A stretch of DNA of 64,000 nucleotides from Salinispora cortesiana (GCF_000484695.1 NZ_AXVR01000014.1:1-64000), one strand, 5' to 3'; shown: positions 26,475 through 35,301, numbered from the stretch's first letter. Notes: a model not told the origin generated them from the sequence alone. Program-made: numbers and translations.

Positions 26475-26732
26475 AAGAACAGAATACGCCTCCGGTCCTC
26501 CCGGCGGGAGTCCGGGAGCGAGGGGATTCTGGGCGGTGCGTGGGGCGGTGCGCCCCCATCGCACTGTTGCCGGGGTGCGAGATGGGGGCGGGGGAGGGCA
26601 GCCCCCGCCCCCATCGGTACTGGACATGCCGGGTCGGACGGGGGCGTCTGGCCCGTGCGTGTCACGTGGGAGCCGGGTCACGCGAGTGGCTTGTGGATGC
26701 ACCTCCTTCCACTCTGGAAGTGGGAGTCGAGG

Positions 26733-26746
26733 TGGAAGCGCTCCCA
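26733..26746. promoter_or_regulatory. CebR-type operator 1 for the GH48 gene
   Basis: TGGAAGCGCTCCCA differs from the CebR consensus at one base. It lies 345 bases upstream of the GH48 start, within the divergent promoter region. Confidence 0.8.
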
Positions 26747-26841
26747 ATTTTCTGGTTGCGACTGTAACGTCTCGTAACTGCTTTGTGAAAGTGGCGTAAC
26801 AAAATTGAAACATGGGACTGGATTGATTCCGTCCTGCCTTG

Positions 26842-26855
26842 TGGGAGCGTTTCCA
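26842..26855. promoter_or_regulatory. CebR-type operator 2 for the GH48 gene
   Basis: TGGGAGCGTTTCCA is a two-mismatch CebR box. With the site at 26733-26746 it brackets about 95 bases of AT-richer DNA where the GH48 promoter probably lies. Paired sites suggest looping or tight repression. Confidence 0.75.
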
Positions 26856-27077
26856 GGCGTGGCAAGCTAATGGTTGAGCCGCCGTCGCGGAAGCGCGGGG
26901 CCGAGGGCAGCCGGGAAGTCCGGTGCGGCACCCGAGGTGGACGGGCGCCCGTCCACGCCACGTCACCGGCCCCGGCCTTGGCCGGGGGTCCTTAACCCGG
27001 GTGCCTCGCCCGCAGGAGGAACGGCCCGGCGCCCCGCCGGAGTTTCGGCTCCGGCCTGGTCCGAGGAGACACCGCGC

Positions 27078-29978
27078 ATGAGACCCATGAACCGACGCCG
27101 CGGCTGGGCGATAGCCACCGCGGCGGTGCTTGCGGTAGCCGGCGGGGCGACCCTACCCGCGCAGGCCGCGTCGGCCGCGCCGGCCTGCGACGTCAGCTAC
27201 ACGACCAACGACTGGGGCAGCGGCTTCACCGCGAACCTCACCCTTACCAATCTCGGCGACCCGATCACGGGCTGGACCCTGCGATTTGCCTTCGCCGGCA
27301 ACCAGACCATCACCCACGGCTGGTCGGCGCAGTGGAGCCAGAGCGGCAACGACGTCACCGCCACCAACGAGTCCTGGAACGGCAGTCTCGGCACCGGCGG
27401 CACCGCACAGATCGGCTTCAACGCCGCGTACAGCGGTACCAATGCCGACCCGACCTCGTTCTCCGTCAACGGCGTCCCCTGCGGTGGTGCGCAGCAGCCG
27501 CCGACGGTCTCGCTGAACGTGCCGGCCGGGCCCTTCGAGGCGCCGGCCGACGTGCCGCTGACGGCCACCGCCAGCGACCCGGACGGGAGCATCAGCAAGG
27601 TCGACTTCTATCGCAACGGTCTGCTGGTCAACACCGACACCACCGCCCCGTACGCGTACACCCTGCCGGGTCTGCCGGCCGGCTCCTACACCGTGCAGGC
27701 GAGGGCGTACGACGACACCGGGCTCAGCGCCATCGCGGAGCAGTCCTTCACCGTCGCACCCGCCGCCGGCCCACAACTGGTCGCCACCCCCGCCACGGTG
27801 GGCGTGCCGGAGGGCGGCGACGCCACCGTGACCCTGACGTTGAGTGCGGCACCGGCCGCGAACGTCCAGGTGGGCCTCGCCCGTACCGGTGACTCCGACC
27901 TCACCGTCGCCCCCACCTCGCTGACGTTGACCACCGGGAACTGGAACACCGGTGTCGACGTGACCGTGTCGGCGGCCGAGGACGCCGACACCGCCGGGGG
28001 CAGCGCGACGATCACCGCCTCCGCCGCCGGCCTCGCCGCGTTGACGATTACCGCGACGGAGATTGACAACGACCTTCCCGGCGGCGACAACGAGTACGTC
28101 GCACGGTTCCTCACCCAGTACGGCAAGATCAAGAACTCTGGGTACTTCAGCCCCGAGGGGGTACCGTACCACTCCATCGAGACCCTGATCGTCGAGGCGC
28201 CGGACCACGGCCACGAGACCACGAGTGAGGCGTTCAGCTTCTGGCTCTGGTTGGAGGCGCAGTACGGCCGGGTGACCGCGGACTGGGCGCCGTTCAACAA
28301 CGCCTGGACGGTGCTGGAGAACTACATCATTCCTTCCTCCGCCGACCAGCCGACCGCGGGCGCCCCCGGCACCGCGCAGTACGCCGCCGAGTACGACCTG
28401 CCCAGCGAGTACCCGGCGCAGCTGCAACCGAGTGTCCCGGTCGGCCAGGACCCGTTGCGGGCCGAACTCCAGTCCACCTACGGCACCGGTGACATCTATG
28501 GCATGCACTGGTTGCTCGACGTGGACAACACCTACGGCTTCGGCCGGTGCGGCGACGGCACCACCCGGCCGGCGTACATCAACACCTTCCAGCGTGGGCA
28601 GCAGGAGTCGGTCTGGGAGACCGTCCCGCAGCCGTCCTGTGAGACCTTCACCCACGGTGGGCAGTACGGCTTCCTGGACATCTCCGTCCAGGAGCAGAAC
28701 GCGCCGGCGAAGCAGTGGAAGTACACCAACGCGCCGGACGCCGACGCCCGGGCGGTGCAGGCCGCCTACTGGGCGCTGACCTGGGCCACGCAGCAGGGCC
28801 GGGCCGGGGAGGTGGCGGCCACCGTGGCCAAGGCCGCCAGGTTGGGTGACTACCTGCGGTACGCGATGTTCGACAAGTACTTCAAGCAGATCGGCAACTG
28901 TGTCGGGGCGTCCACCTGCCCCGCCGGCAGTGGTCGGGAGTCCGCACACTACCTACTGTCCTGGTACTACGCCTGGGGCGGCGCGTACGAGCCGGGTCAG
29001 AACTGGTCGTGGCGGATCGGCTCCAGCCACAACCACTTCGGCTACCAGAACCCCTTCGCCGCCTGGGCCCTGACCACCGTGCCGGAACTTGAGCCGAGGT
29101 CGCCGAGCGCGACCACCGACTGGGCCCAGAGTCTGGAGCGGCAGCTGGAGTTGTATACCTGGCTCCAGTCCGCCGAGGGCGCGATCGCTGGTGGTGCGAC
29201 CAACAGCTGGGGCGGCCGGTACGGTCAGCCACCCGCGGGCACGCCGACCTTCTACGGCATGTTCTACGACGAGAAGCCGGTCTACCACGACCCGCCGTCG
29301 AACCAGTGGTTCGGCATGCAGGCCTGGTCGATGCATCGGATCGCCGAGCTCTACCTCGAGACCGGTGATGCCCGGGCCGAGGCGTTGCTGGACAGGTGGG
29401 TGCCGTGGGCGATCGCCAACACCACTCTGGGCGCCGATTGGTCGATCCCGGCCGAACTCACCTGGACGGGCCAGCCGAACACGTGGAACCCGACCAACCC
29501 GGAGCCGAACACCGACCTGCACGTCGAGGTGACCGAGACCGGCCAGGACGTTGGTGCCGCCGCCGCCTACGCCCGGACCCTGATCGCGTACGCGGCGAGG
29601 TCGGGGGACGTGGCCGCCAAGAACACGGCCAAGGGGTTGTTGGACGCGCTGCACGCCGCCAGTGACGCCCTGGGTGTGTCGACGGTGGAGAAGCGGGGCG
29701 ACTACGAGCGCTTCGACGATGTCTATGACGCGAGCACCGGGCAGGGCCTCTATCTGCCGCCGGGCTGGATGGGCACGATGCCCAACGGCGACGTGATCGA
29801 GGCGGGGAGGAGTTTCGTCGAGATCCGGTCGTTCTACCTCAACGATCCGGACTGGCCAAAGGTCCAGGCCTATCTGGACGGCGGCGCCGAGCCGACATTC
29901 CGCTACCACCGGTTCTGGGCTCAGGCCGACGTCGCGATGGCGTACGCCGACTTTGGGCGGCTCTTTCCGAACAACTGA
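27078..29978 (+). CDS. Secreted GH48 exocellulase with CBM2 and Ig-like modules
   Basis: This 966-residue secreted cellobiohydrolase carries, in order, a signal peptide (about residues 1-36), a CBM2 (about 37-135) and a bacterial Ig-like module (about 138-232; PPTVSLNVP start). A Calx-beta-like module (about 235-330; VPEGGDATVTLTLS) and a GH48 catalytic domain (about 335-966) follow. The GH48 acid glutamate lies in the conserved APDHGHETTSEAF segment. GH48 enzymes work processively from the reducing end of cellulose and release cellobiose. GAGGAG at 27063-27068 sets the ATG at 27078. Two CebR-like sites precede it. Confidence 0.9.
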   Translation: MRPMNRRRGWAIATAAVLAVAGGATLPAQAASAAPACDVSYTTNDWGSGFTANLTLTNLGDPITGWTLRFAFAGNQTITHGWSAQWSQSGNDVTATNESWNGSLGTGGTAQIGFNAAYSGTNADPTSFSVNGVPCGGAQQPPTVSLNVPAGPFEAPADVPLTATASDPDGSISKVDFYRNGLLVNTDTTAPYAYTLPGLPAGSYTVQARAYDDTGLSAIAEQSFTVAPAAGPQLVATPATVGVPEGGDATVTLTLSAAPAANVQVGLARTGDSDLTVAPTSLTLTTGNWNTGVDVTVSAAEDADTAGGSATITASAAGLAALTITATEIDNDLPGGDNEYVARFLTQYGKIKNSGYFSPEGVPYHSIETLIVEAPDHGHETTSEAFSFWLWLEAQYGRVTADWAPFNNAWTVLENYIIPSSADQPTAGAPGTAQYAAEYDLPSEYPAQLQPSVPVGQDPLRAELQSTYGTGDIYGMHWLLDVDNTYGFGRCGDGTTRPAYINTFQRGQQESVWETVPQPSCETFTHGGQYGFLDISVQEQNAPAKQWKYTNAPDADARAVQAAYWALTWATQQGRAGEVAATVAKAARLGDYLRYAMFDKYFKQIGNCVGASTCPAGSGRESAHYLLSWYYAWGGAYEPGQNWSWRIGSSHNHFGYQNPFAAWALTTVPELEPRSPSATTDWAQSLERQLELYTWLQSAEGAIAGGATNSWGGRYGQPPAGTPTFYGMFYDEKPVYHDPPSNQWFGMQAWSMHRIAELYLETGDARAEALLDRWVPWAIANTTLGADWSIPAELTWTGQPNTWNPTNPEPNTDLHVEVTETGQDVGAAAAYARTLIAYAARSGDVAAKNTAKGLLDALHAASDALGVSTVEKRGDYERFDDVYDASTGQGLYLPPGWMGTMPNGDVIEAGRSFVEIRSFYLNDPDWPKVQAYLDGGAEPTFRYHRFWAQADVAMAYADFGRLFPNN

Positions 29979-30177
29979 CTAGCAGATTAGGAATATAACG
30001 GACAATCCCCCCGGGTTGCTGAGTGGACATGAGAGGAGGCGGGGCGGGCTGGGGCTGCCCGACCAGCCTGACCCGGGGATGTCCGATTGGCCGGAGTGCG
30101 CGCAATCTGCAAACTGGCCAAAATAAGTGTGTCCCCGGGAGCGCGGAGCGGATCCCGACGGGGTAATGTACGTCACC

Positions 30178-30209
30178 GGAGAGGCCGCTCCCCCCGTGGC
30201 GGCCTCTCC
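30178..30209. terminator. Bidirectional hairpin terminator
   Basis: An 11-bp perfect stem (30178-30188 with 30199-30209) with a 10-base loop, followed by CTTTCTGTCT, lies between the convergent GH48 gene and the DUF3159 gene. The pyrimidine tail favours the rightward direction. Confidence 0.75.
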
Positions 30210-30217
30210 CTTTCTGT

Positions 30218-30937
30218 CTAGCCCGGGTTGCCCGCCGACTCGCGCTGCGGCGCCTGTTCGGCCTGCGCCGATGCCTCGCCGGGGAGCACCGGATGCCGTA
30301 ACCCCGGATGACCGGCCGGCAGTGAACGGCGCACCACCACCCAGCTCACGCCGAGGACGGCGGCCACCAACGGCCAGCTCAGCGCTACCCGGGCAACGCT
30401 CAACGCGACCACCTGGCCGCCGAGCCACAGCGGCAGGAAGACCGAAACCCGCAGCAGGAAGCTGGCGGTCCAGACCCAACTGCCGCGCCTGTAGGACCGC
30501 AGTAGCGCCGGGTCTCGGCGCCAGCGGGTCCGCTGTCGCAACACGCCGCCGACGACCACTCCCAGCAATGGCCAGCGGATTACGATGCTGAACATCCAGG
30601 CGAGTGCGCTCGCCGCGTTCGCGAGGAGCTGCACCAGGAAGAAGTCCTCGGCTCGTCCGGTCCGAAGTGCGACCAGCGCGCCGACGCAGACGGCGAGCAG
30701 GCCCACCAGCACTGACCGGGGTCGGTGTCCACGGCGCCATCGCCAGCCCGCCACGGCTGCGCCGGTCACCAGCGCCGCGCCGACCCCGATCTGCAGCGAC
30801 TCGCCGCCGAGAAGCCAGCCGGCCGCGAACGCCACCGGCGGCACCGTGGCGTCGATCGCGCCACGTCGGCCGCCGAGTAGGTCGGTGAGGGACTCCGGCT
30901 CCGGCGTCGGCGTCTGGTGCTCCGCAGTGCTGCCCAC
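30218..30937 (-). CDS. DUF3159 family membrane protein
   Basis: This 239-residue protein has about five or six membrane segments and matches the actinobacterial DUF3159 family. It opens LTDLLGGRRGAIDATVPPVAF and has LRTGRAEDFFLVQLLANAASALAWMFS in the middle. In most actinobacteria the family is found near housekeeping genes; function is unknown. The GTG at 30937 follows a GGGAGGGGAGCAA ribosome binding site, so the long upstream extension of the frame is not coding. It stands alone. Confidence 0.8.
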   Translation of the reverse strand: MGSTAEHQTPTPEPESLTDLLGGRRGAIDATVPPVAFAAGWLLGGESLQIGVGAALVTGAAVAGWRWRRGHRPRSVLVGLLAVCVGALVALRTGRAEDFFLVQLLANAASALAWMFSIVIRWPLLGVVVGGVLRQRTRWRRDPALLRSYRRGSWVWTASFLLRVSVFLPLWLGGQVVALSVARVALSWPLVAAVLGVSWVVVRRSLPAGHPGLRHPVLPGEASAQAEQAPQRESAGNPG

Positions 30938-31359
30938 TTGCTCCCCTCCCGTCGTCGCGACCAGCACGGTCGACCGAATTGGCGGGGGGCGAACCGGTAG
31001 ACCGACCTCCAACCTAGTACGGCGACGGCAGTGGGTGATCAGGTGGTGACTTCCTTTTTGTCGCCTATTGTCCGAGCTGCGGCGCGCAGTTCCTATTTCA
31101 GGGGCGCGTGGGCCGCAGATCAGTGCCGGTGCCAACGGTTTGCCATTGTGGTGATTTTGGCCACGCATTTGGTAGCAATCGGATAAAAGGGTGCGTTAGG
31201 TCGGGCAAATCGAAGACCGGCGCGCCTTGCCAAGTAATAGAAACATGTGAATACTTCTCTTCACCCTGGCCGTTTCCCCCGTTCGGCCGGGTTTGATCCA
31301 CCGGCCCCCGCCGCTCTCGGCGTGGGCCCTTCCTCCCACACCCCCAATGGAGGTGTCAC
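30938..31359. other. Intergenic region, divergent promoters
   Basis: These 422 bases separate the divergent DUF3159 and streptogrisin-like genes. I see no gene. The part from 31130 to 31260 is AT-richer than the flanks, contains ATCGGATAAAAGGG near 31177-31190, and probably holds the protease promoter. A clear GGAGGTG at 31349-31355 serves the protease ATG. Confidence 0.5.
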
Positions 31360-32403
31360 ATGCGACCTACGAGGTTTACGTTGCGTCGCGCCGCGGCGGT
31401 GGCCGCGGCCGGAACTCTGGTGGTCGGAGTACTCGTCGGCAGCCCCGCGCAGGCGGCAGCCCCCAACGCGTCTCCGGAAGCCGCCGCTGACCTCGCCGAG
31501 CAGCTCGGCGACCGCGCCGCCGGCGTCTACGCCGAGGCCGACGGCAGTATCGTCGTCACGGTGACCGACGCTGCTGCCGCCCAGCAGGTCAGCACCGCCG
31601 GAGCCACCCCGAAGATCGTCGAGCGTGGTGCCGCCGAGTTGCAGCGCGCCACCGCGGAGCTGGAACGCTCAGCCAAGATCCCCGGCACCGCCTGGTGGAC
31701 GGACCCGGCGACCAACCAGGTCGTCGTCTCCGTCGACAGCACGGTGACCGGTGCCAAGCTGGCGCAGGTCGAGGCCGCCGTGGCCCGCAGCGGCGGTGCG
31801 GTGCGCATCGAGTCGGAGGCGGGTGTGTACAGCACCCGGATCACCGGGGGCGAGGCGATCTACGGCAGCGCCGGTGTGTGCTCGCTCGGCTTCAACGTCC
31901 GCAGCGGCAGCAACTACTACTTCCTCACCGCCGGGCACTGCACCGACGTGATCTCGAACTGGTACGCCAACAGCTCGCTGAGCAACTACCTTGGCCCCAC
32001 CGCCGGGTCCAGCTTCCCCGGCAATGACTACGGCATCGTCAGCCTCAGCGGCGGCTACCAGCCGGGCTACGTCTACCTCTACAACGGCAATCACCAGGAC
32101 ATCACGTCCGCCGGTAACGCCTACGTCGGCCAGTCCGTGCAGCGTTCGGGCCGGACCACCGGTCTGCGCAGCGGCTCGGTCACCGGGCTGAACGCCACCG
32201 TCAACTACGCCGAGGGCACGGTCTACGGCCTGATCCGCACCAACGTCTGCGCGGAGCGGGGCGACAGCGGCGGCTCGTTGTTCAGCGGCTCCACCGCGCT
32301 CGGCCTCACCTCCGGCGGTAGCGGCAACTGCTCCTTCGGTGGCACGACCTTCTTCCAGCCGGTCGTTGAAGCCCTGAACGTCTACGGCGTCAACGTCTAC
32401 TGA
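31360..32403 (+). CDS. Streptogrisin-like secreted serine protease (S1 family)
   Basis: This 347-residue secreted preproprotease has a signal peptide (about 1-33, ending AQA), an alpha-lytic-protease type prodomain (about 35-165) and a trypsin-fold mature domain. The catalytic triad is visible as TAGHC (His), FPGNDYGIV (Asp) and ERGDSGGS (Ser). Disulfide cysteines are in place (TAGHC, NVC, NCSF). It degrades extracellular protein after self-cleavage of the prodomain. A related but frameshifted gene lies at 49416-50977. A strong terminator follows. Confidence 0.9.
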   Translation: MRPTRFTLRRAAAVAAAGTLVVGVLVGSPAQAAAPNASPEAAADLAEQLGDRAAGVYAEADGSIVVTVTDAAAAQQVSTAGATPKIVERGAAELQRATAELERSAKIPGTAWWTDPATNQVVVSVDSTVTGAKLAQVEAAVARSGGAVRIESEAGVYSTRITGGEAIYGSAGVCSLGFNVRSGSNYYFLTAGHCTDVISNWYANSSLSNYLGPTAGSSFPGNDYGIVSLSGGYQPGYVYLYNGNHQDITSAGNAYVGQSVQRSGRTTGLRSGSVTGLNATVNYAEGTVYGLIRTNVCAERGDSGGSLFSGSTALGLTSGGSGNCSFGGTTFFQPVVEALNVYGVNVY

Positions 32404-32485
32404 TCCAACCGATTGTGGGGCGCGCCGGACGCCATCCGGTGCCGCGCCACAGCCGACGATCAGCGGCGCAGAAAAGGTAGTGCAG

Positions 32486-32523
32486 GAGAAGGCCCGGCTT
32501 CCCACGGGAGGCCGGGCCTTCTC
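32486..32523. terminator. Bidirectional hairpin terminator
   Basis: A 13-bp perfect stem (32486-32498 with 32511-32523) with a 12-base loop lies between the convergent protease and DUF397 genes. Confidence 0.8.
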
Positions 32524-32535
32524 TGTGGCTGCTGG

Positions 32536-32724
32536 TCAGTGCTGTTTGGTGTAGGTGACGAACCGGCGCCATGCCGCCGGGCCGAAGGTGAGGGCGGGCC
32601 CGGTCGGGTCCTTGGAATCCCGGACACCCACGACATCCGGAAGGTTGTCGGCAACCTCCACGCAGTTCCCGTGGCCCGAGCTCCGGCCGGACTTGCGCCA
32701 CATCGCGTCACTGAGCCTAGTCAT
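32536..32724 (-). CDS. DUF397 domain protein
   Basis: This 62-residue protein has the DUF397 pattern WRKSGRSSGHGNCVEVAD...VGVRDSKDPTGPALTFGPAAWRRFV. In actinobacteria these small proteins are almost always paired with an XRE-DUF5753 regulator and are thought to modulate it, as with the WhiJ and BldB-type systems. Here the pair is present with an 8-base overlap. Confidence 0.9.
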   Translation of the reverse strand: MTRLSDAMWRKSGRSSGHGNCVEVADNLPDVVGVRDSKDPTGPALTFGPAAWRRFVTYTKQH

Positions 32725-33583
32725 AGTACTTCTCCTTGATCGTGAGTAGGGCTTTCCGGGAGTCGTCGGCGTCCAGCGCTTGCGCGGTCAGCGCATTCCA
32801 GGCGTCGGCGTACGTTCGAACCTCCGCTATTTGATCGAGGTAGAGGGCGCCGGACAGCCCCTCATTGTAGACCGTGGTCGGCTCGGCGGGGCGAAGCCCG
32901 ATTTTGGGGAAGTCCAGAATGACAAAGCTTCCCGAGGTCACCATCGGGCTGAGCTTGCCGCCGAGGGGCATCACCCGCACGGAGATGTTCGGGGCCGTGC
33001 TGGCGTCGAGCAGTCGATCGATCTGCGCGCGCATCCCGGGCACGTTCTTGTGTAGTAGCGCCTCTTCCAGGACGACATCCAGGGTTGGGGCGGCGGGCCG
33101 CTTTCGGTGCAGCAGGCGCTGCCGCTCGGCGCGTAACTCCACGAGCTTCGCCACCTCCTCCGGAGGGTTACCCGGCTCGGTGCGGATGGCCTGCTCGGCG
33201 TACGTCGGCGTCTGGAGTAGCCCCGGCACGACAGCATGTTCGTAGGTCCGGATCCGGCTGGCCGCTGACTCCAATCCGACATACAGCTCGAACCAGCGGG
33301 GGATCGCCTCGCCGTAGGAGTGGTACCAGCCCTTGCTCTTCGACTCCTTGGCGAGGCTCTTCATGACCTCCGTCATCTCGGCTGACGTTCCATACAGCCG
33401 GCACATTTGATCAACGTCCAACACGCGGATGGGCGCCTGCCCCGATTCGATGCGATACATCTTGGCGCGGGACCATTCAAGATCGGCGGCAGCGGCTTCC
33501 AGCCCTATGCTGGCCTGTTCTCGTGCCTGTCGAAGCAGCCTGCCAAGTTGCCGCCTCGGCACTGTCGATCCGACGTCGGTCAT
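32717..33583 (-). CDS. XRE-family regulator with DUF5753 domain
   Basis: This 288-residue regulator has an N-terminal helix-turn-helix (about residues 10-65; LGRLLRQAREQASIGLEAAAADLEWSRAKMYRIESG). A C-terminal DUF5753 domain follows (about 100-285; YEHAVVPGLLQTPTYAEQAI and VRVMPLGG). It overlaps the DUF397 gene by 8 bases, giving the usual WhiJ-like regulator/DUF397 pair. It is divergent from four tiny coupled genes starting at 33802, which are its likely targets. The regulator's ligand or partner signal is unknown in nearly all members. Confidence 0.9.
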   Translation of the reverse strand: MTDVGSTVPRRQLGRLLRQAREQASIGLEAAAADLEWSRAKMYRIESGQAPIRVLDVDQMCRLYGTSAEMTEVMKSLAKESKSKGWYHSYGEAIPRWFELYVGLESAASRIRTYEHAVVPGLLQTPTYAEQAIRTEPGNPPEEVAKLVELRAERQRLLHRKRPAAPTLDVVLEEALLHKNVPGMRAQIDRLLDASTAPNISVRVMPLGGKLSPMVTSGSFVILDFPKIGLRPAEPTTVYNEGLSGALYLDQIAEVRTYADAWNALTAQALDADDSRKALLTIKEKYYD

Positions 33584-33801
33584 TGGTGGGTCTCTCCCTG
33601 TCTCATCCTGATGCGCTGGCGGGGCATGTCATGAGATGGCGATCGCATCATTCCCTAAAAACGTCGTCCTGCATAGAGGTTCTTAGTCCGAGACATTGCA
33701 TCCGAGATCGATTGCGCTAATCGTGGGTCGTAGGGCAGTGGAAAAGCCACCGCCCGGGGTGGAGCAAGCACCGCAGTGGGGCCCTTCAAACAGGAGCATT
33801 C

Positions 33802-34026
33802 ATGAGGACAGCTACTAAATACCTATCACCCGACCGGCTGCCGCAGCGCGTACGTCGAACCGCGCAGCTTGACTCGACCAGTAGCGATCAGCTCGCGGTC
33901 GTGACCGGAGTCGATTCGGAGCAGCGGCTGCCTTCCGGCCGTGTCGTCGGCTGCGCTGGTGTCGGCTGTGCGCGTCCGAGCGACGACGTGCTCGCGGCCG
34001 TGCTGGCCGGGCTACGGAGGCTGTGA
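33802..34026 (+). CDS. Small hypothetical protein, 74 aa, first of a four-gene micro-operon
   Basis: This basic N-terminal, Cys-containing C-terminal protein (RVVGCAGVGCARPSDDVLAAVLAGLRRL) has two cysteines five residues apart. No signal peptide is present. CAGGAG at about 33792-33797 precedes the ATG at 33802. Its TGA shares one base with the ATG of the next gene (TGATG). It lies 218 bases from the divergent XRE regulator. I do not recognise a family. Confidence 0.6.
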   Translation: MRTATKYLSPDRLPQRVRRTAQLDSTSSDQLAVVTGVDSEQRLPSGRVVGCAGVGCARPSDDVLAAVLAGLRRL

Positions 34027-34223
34027 TGGCCGACGACAACAAGCCGGCCGAGGTGCGGGCCAACCACGATCCGCACGGCGCGCCGCCGTTGGCCGATGGC
34101 GATCGGGTACGGCGAGCCGCCCCGCCGGTGCACACCCCGCCACCGACGACCAGGCAGAAGGCGGTGGCCATCCTGATCGTGGTGATCGTCGTCGCCGCCA
34201 TTGTGATCGGGGCCCTGCGGTGA
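34026..34223 (+). CDS. Small single-pass membrane protein, 65 aa
   Basis: A hydrophilic N-terminal half of about 43 residues leads to one strong hydrophobic helix (about 45-63; VAILIVVIVVAAIVIGAL) and a terminal Arg. This predicts a tail-anchored or C-terminal single-pass protein with the N-terminus inside. GGAGG at 34016-34020 supports the ATG at 34026. Its stop overlaps the GTG of the next gene (GTGA). Confidence 0.65.
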   Translation: MADDNKPAEVRANHDPHGAPPLADGDRVRRAAPPVHTPPPTTRQKAVAILIVVIVVAAIVIGALR

Positions 34224-34360
34224 CCGCCCAGCCGGGAGGTCGTCTGCCATTGGTTGGCCGGGCGGTCGGTGTAGCCCAGGTCGGCTATCCGCCGACGATC
34301 GATGAGCACGCGTTGCGGGTAGTCCTGCTCGCCGCGCTGGCGCGGATCCGAGCCTCCTGA
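34220..34360 (+). CDS. Small hypothetical protein, 46 aa
   Basis: A GTG at 34220 overlaps the previous stop (GTGA), and the frame ends in TGA at 34358-34360, which overlaps the ATG of the next gene. The product starts MTAQPGGRLPLVGRAV and ends in a Leu/Ala-rich helix (EHALRVVLLAALARIRAS). The stop-start overlaps on both sides support real translation by coupling. No family is recognised. Confidence 0.55.
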   Translation: MTAQPGGRLPLVGRAVGVAQVGYPPTIDEHALRVVLLAALARIRAS

Positions 34361-34584
34361 TGGTGAACGAACGGCACCTGCCGATGCGGCCCTTATGGGG
34401 CTGCGACACCTGTCGGGCCGATTGGCCCTGCCCCGCTGCTCGCCGCGCCCTGCTGGCCGAATACCACGACGACCGCATTGCGCTACGCGTCTACCTTGCG
34501 GCGCTGATGGCAGAGGCCGACGTGCAGCTGTCGCAGGTCGGCAGGAACGCGGATCTGTATCGCCGGTTTCTGGCTTGGGCGTAG
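34360..34584 (+). CDS. Small Cys-rich protein, 74 aa
   Basis: The last gene of the micro-operon. The N-terminal part has WGCDTCRADWPCPAARRALL, three cysteines in a C-x2-C-x5-C arrangement that could bind zinc or iron. The rest is helical (EYHDDRIALRVYLAALMAEA). I recall proteins of this form in many Micromonosporaceae next to XRE/DUF397 pairs, sometimes mislabelled flavin reductase. The length is far too short for that, so I give no function. Confidence 0.65.
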   Translation: MVNERHLPMRPLWGCDTCRADWPCPAARRALLAEYHDDRIALRVYLAALMAEADVQLSQVGRNADLYRRFLAWA

Positions 34585-34754
34585 CCGTGCGGAGGCCAGG
34601 TCAAGCCCGGCGAGCTCGGCGGCGAGTTGGGAAGAGGGTTCCGGGCCGTGCAGCGATATCAGCGCCGCACGGCCCGTTTGAACAGGCAGGTCAAAGCCGT
34701 GGTCAAGGAGTTCTCGGGCCGGGCAGGGCGCGTCTGCTGGCAGGGATATGGTTA

Positions 34755-34772
34755 TCATCAAATTATTGATGA
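34755..34772. repeat. AT-rich inverted repeat
   Basis: TCATCAA and TTGATGA form perfect 7-bp arms around ATTA. It lies 29 bases upstream of the orphan gene at 34801, in a segment poorer in GC than the neighbours. It may be an operator or a small hairpin. The remaining bases between 34585 and 34800 hold no gene I can support. Confidence 0.45.
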
Positions 34773-34800
34773 GGCTGTGGGGCTTTAGGGGTCGTGCTGA

Positions 34801-35301
34801 ATGTCAGAAGCCGCCAAGATGATCCGATCGATAGCCGGCCTTTGCCTGTCGGGTATTGGTAGGTCCCTAAATACGGGGGTGTTCTCCTTCGGGGCAGATG
34901 TGGTCTGGGGTCAATCCGACACGGGAGCCTCTCGCGTGGGAAGTGAGTACGCAATTCATGTGCAATGTCCCTTTAGGCTTACGAGGGGAGGTCGAATTTT
35001 GATTGGGTCCGATGACATTTTGCTCTCCCGTGAGGTCCTGACTGATTCCATCAGCTGCCATTACGATGAAGAAGTCACAACTGCCTTCGATGTTGTTGCT
35101 GACCGCATTGTCAAGGGAGCCCGGTCATCCCCGCTTGTTGTCCGTGACGTAGGAATCACAAAGTCGGGCGATTTGCGTGTGGATCTATCGGATCGGGTCG
35201 CGATAGAGGTGTTCCCGGCAAGCGGCAGCCCATTTGAGGCGTGGCGGTTCCTCAGGCGCGGGGGAGAGCATCTGGTGTTTCCCTCGGACTTTGAGCTGTA
35301 G
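34801..35301 (+). CDS. Orphan hypothetical protein, 166 aa, lower GC
   Basis: This soluble protein has a mixed alpha/beta pattern, opens with a helix (MSEAAKMIRSIAGLCLSGIG) and ends in FRRGGEHLVFPSDFEL-like residues. I do not recognise it. The GC content and codon choice (frequent A/T third positions, e.g. GAT, GTT, TTT, CAA) differ clearly from neighbours, suggesting recent transfer. Size, the WRFLRRGGEHLVFP ending and orphan placement resemble immunity proteins of polymorphic toxin systems, but no toxin gene is present, so that is only a suggestion. Confidence 0.6.
   Translation: MSEAAKMIRSIAGLCLSGIGRSLNTGVFSFGADVVWGQSDTGASRVGSEYAIHVQCPFRLTRGGRILIGSDDILLSREVLTDSISCHYDEEVTTAFDVVADRIVKGARSSPLVVRDVGITKSGDLRVDLSDRVAIEVFPASGSPFEAWRFLRRGGEHLVFPSDFEL

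Noticed and set aside
27153-28949. 598-codon frame on the minus strand opposite the GH48 gene
   Set aside because: Very Gly/Arg/Val-rich antisense shadow of a clear secreted cellulase with signal peptide and known modules.
34483-34761. 92-codon minus-strand frame between the Cys-rich small gene and the orphan gene
   Set aside because: It overlaps the 34360-34584 gene for a third of its length, has no convincing ribosome binding site and no recognisable domain.
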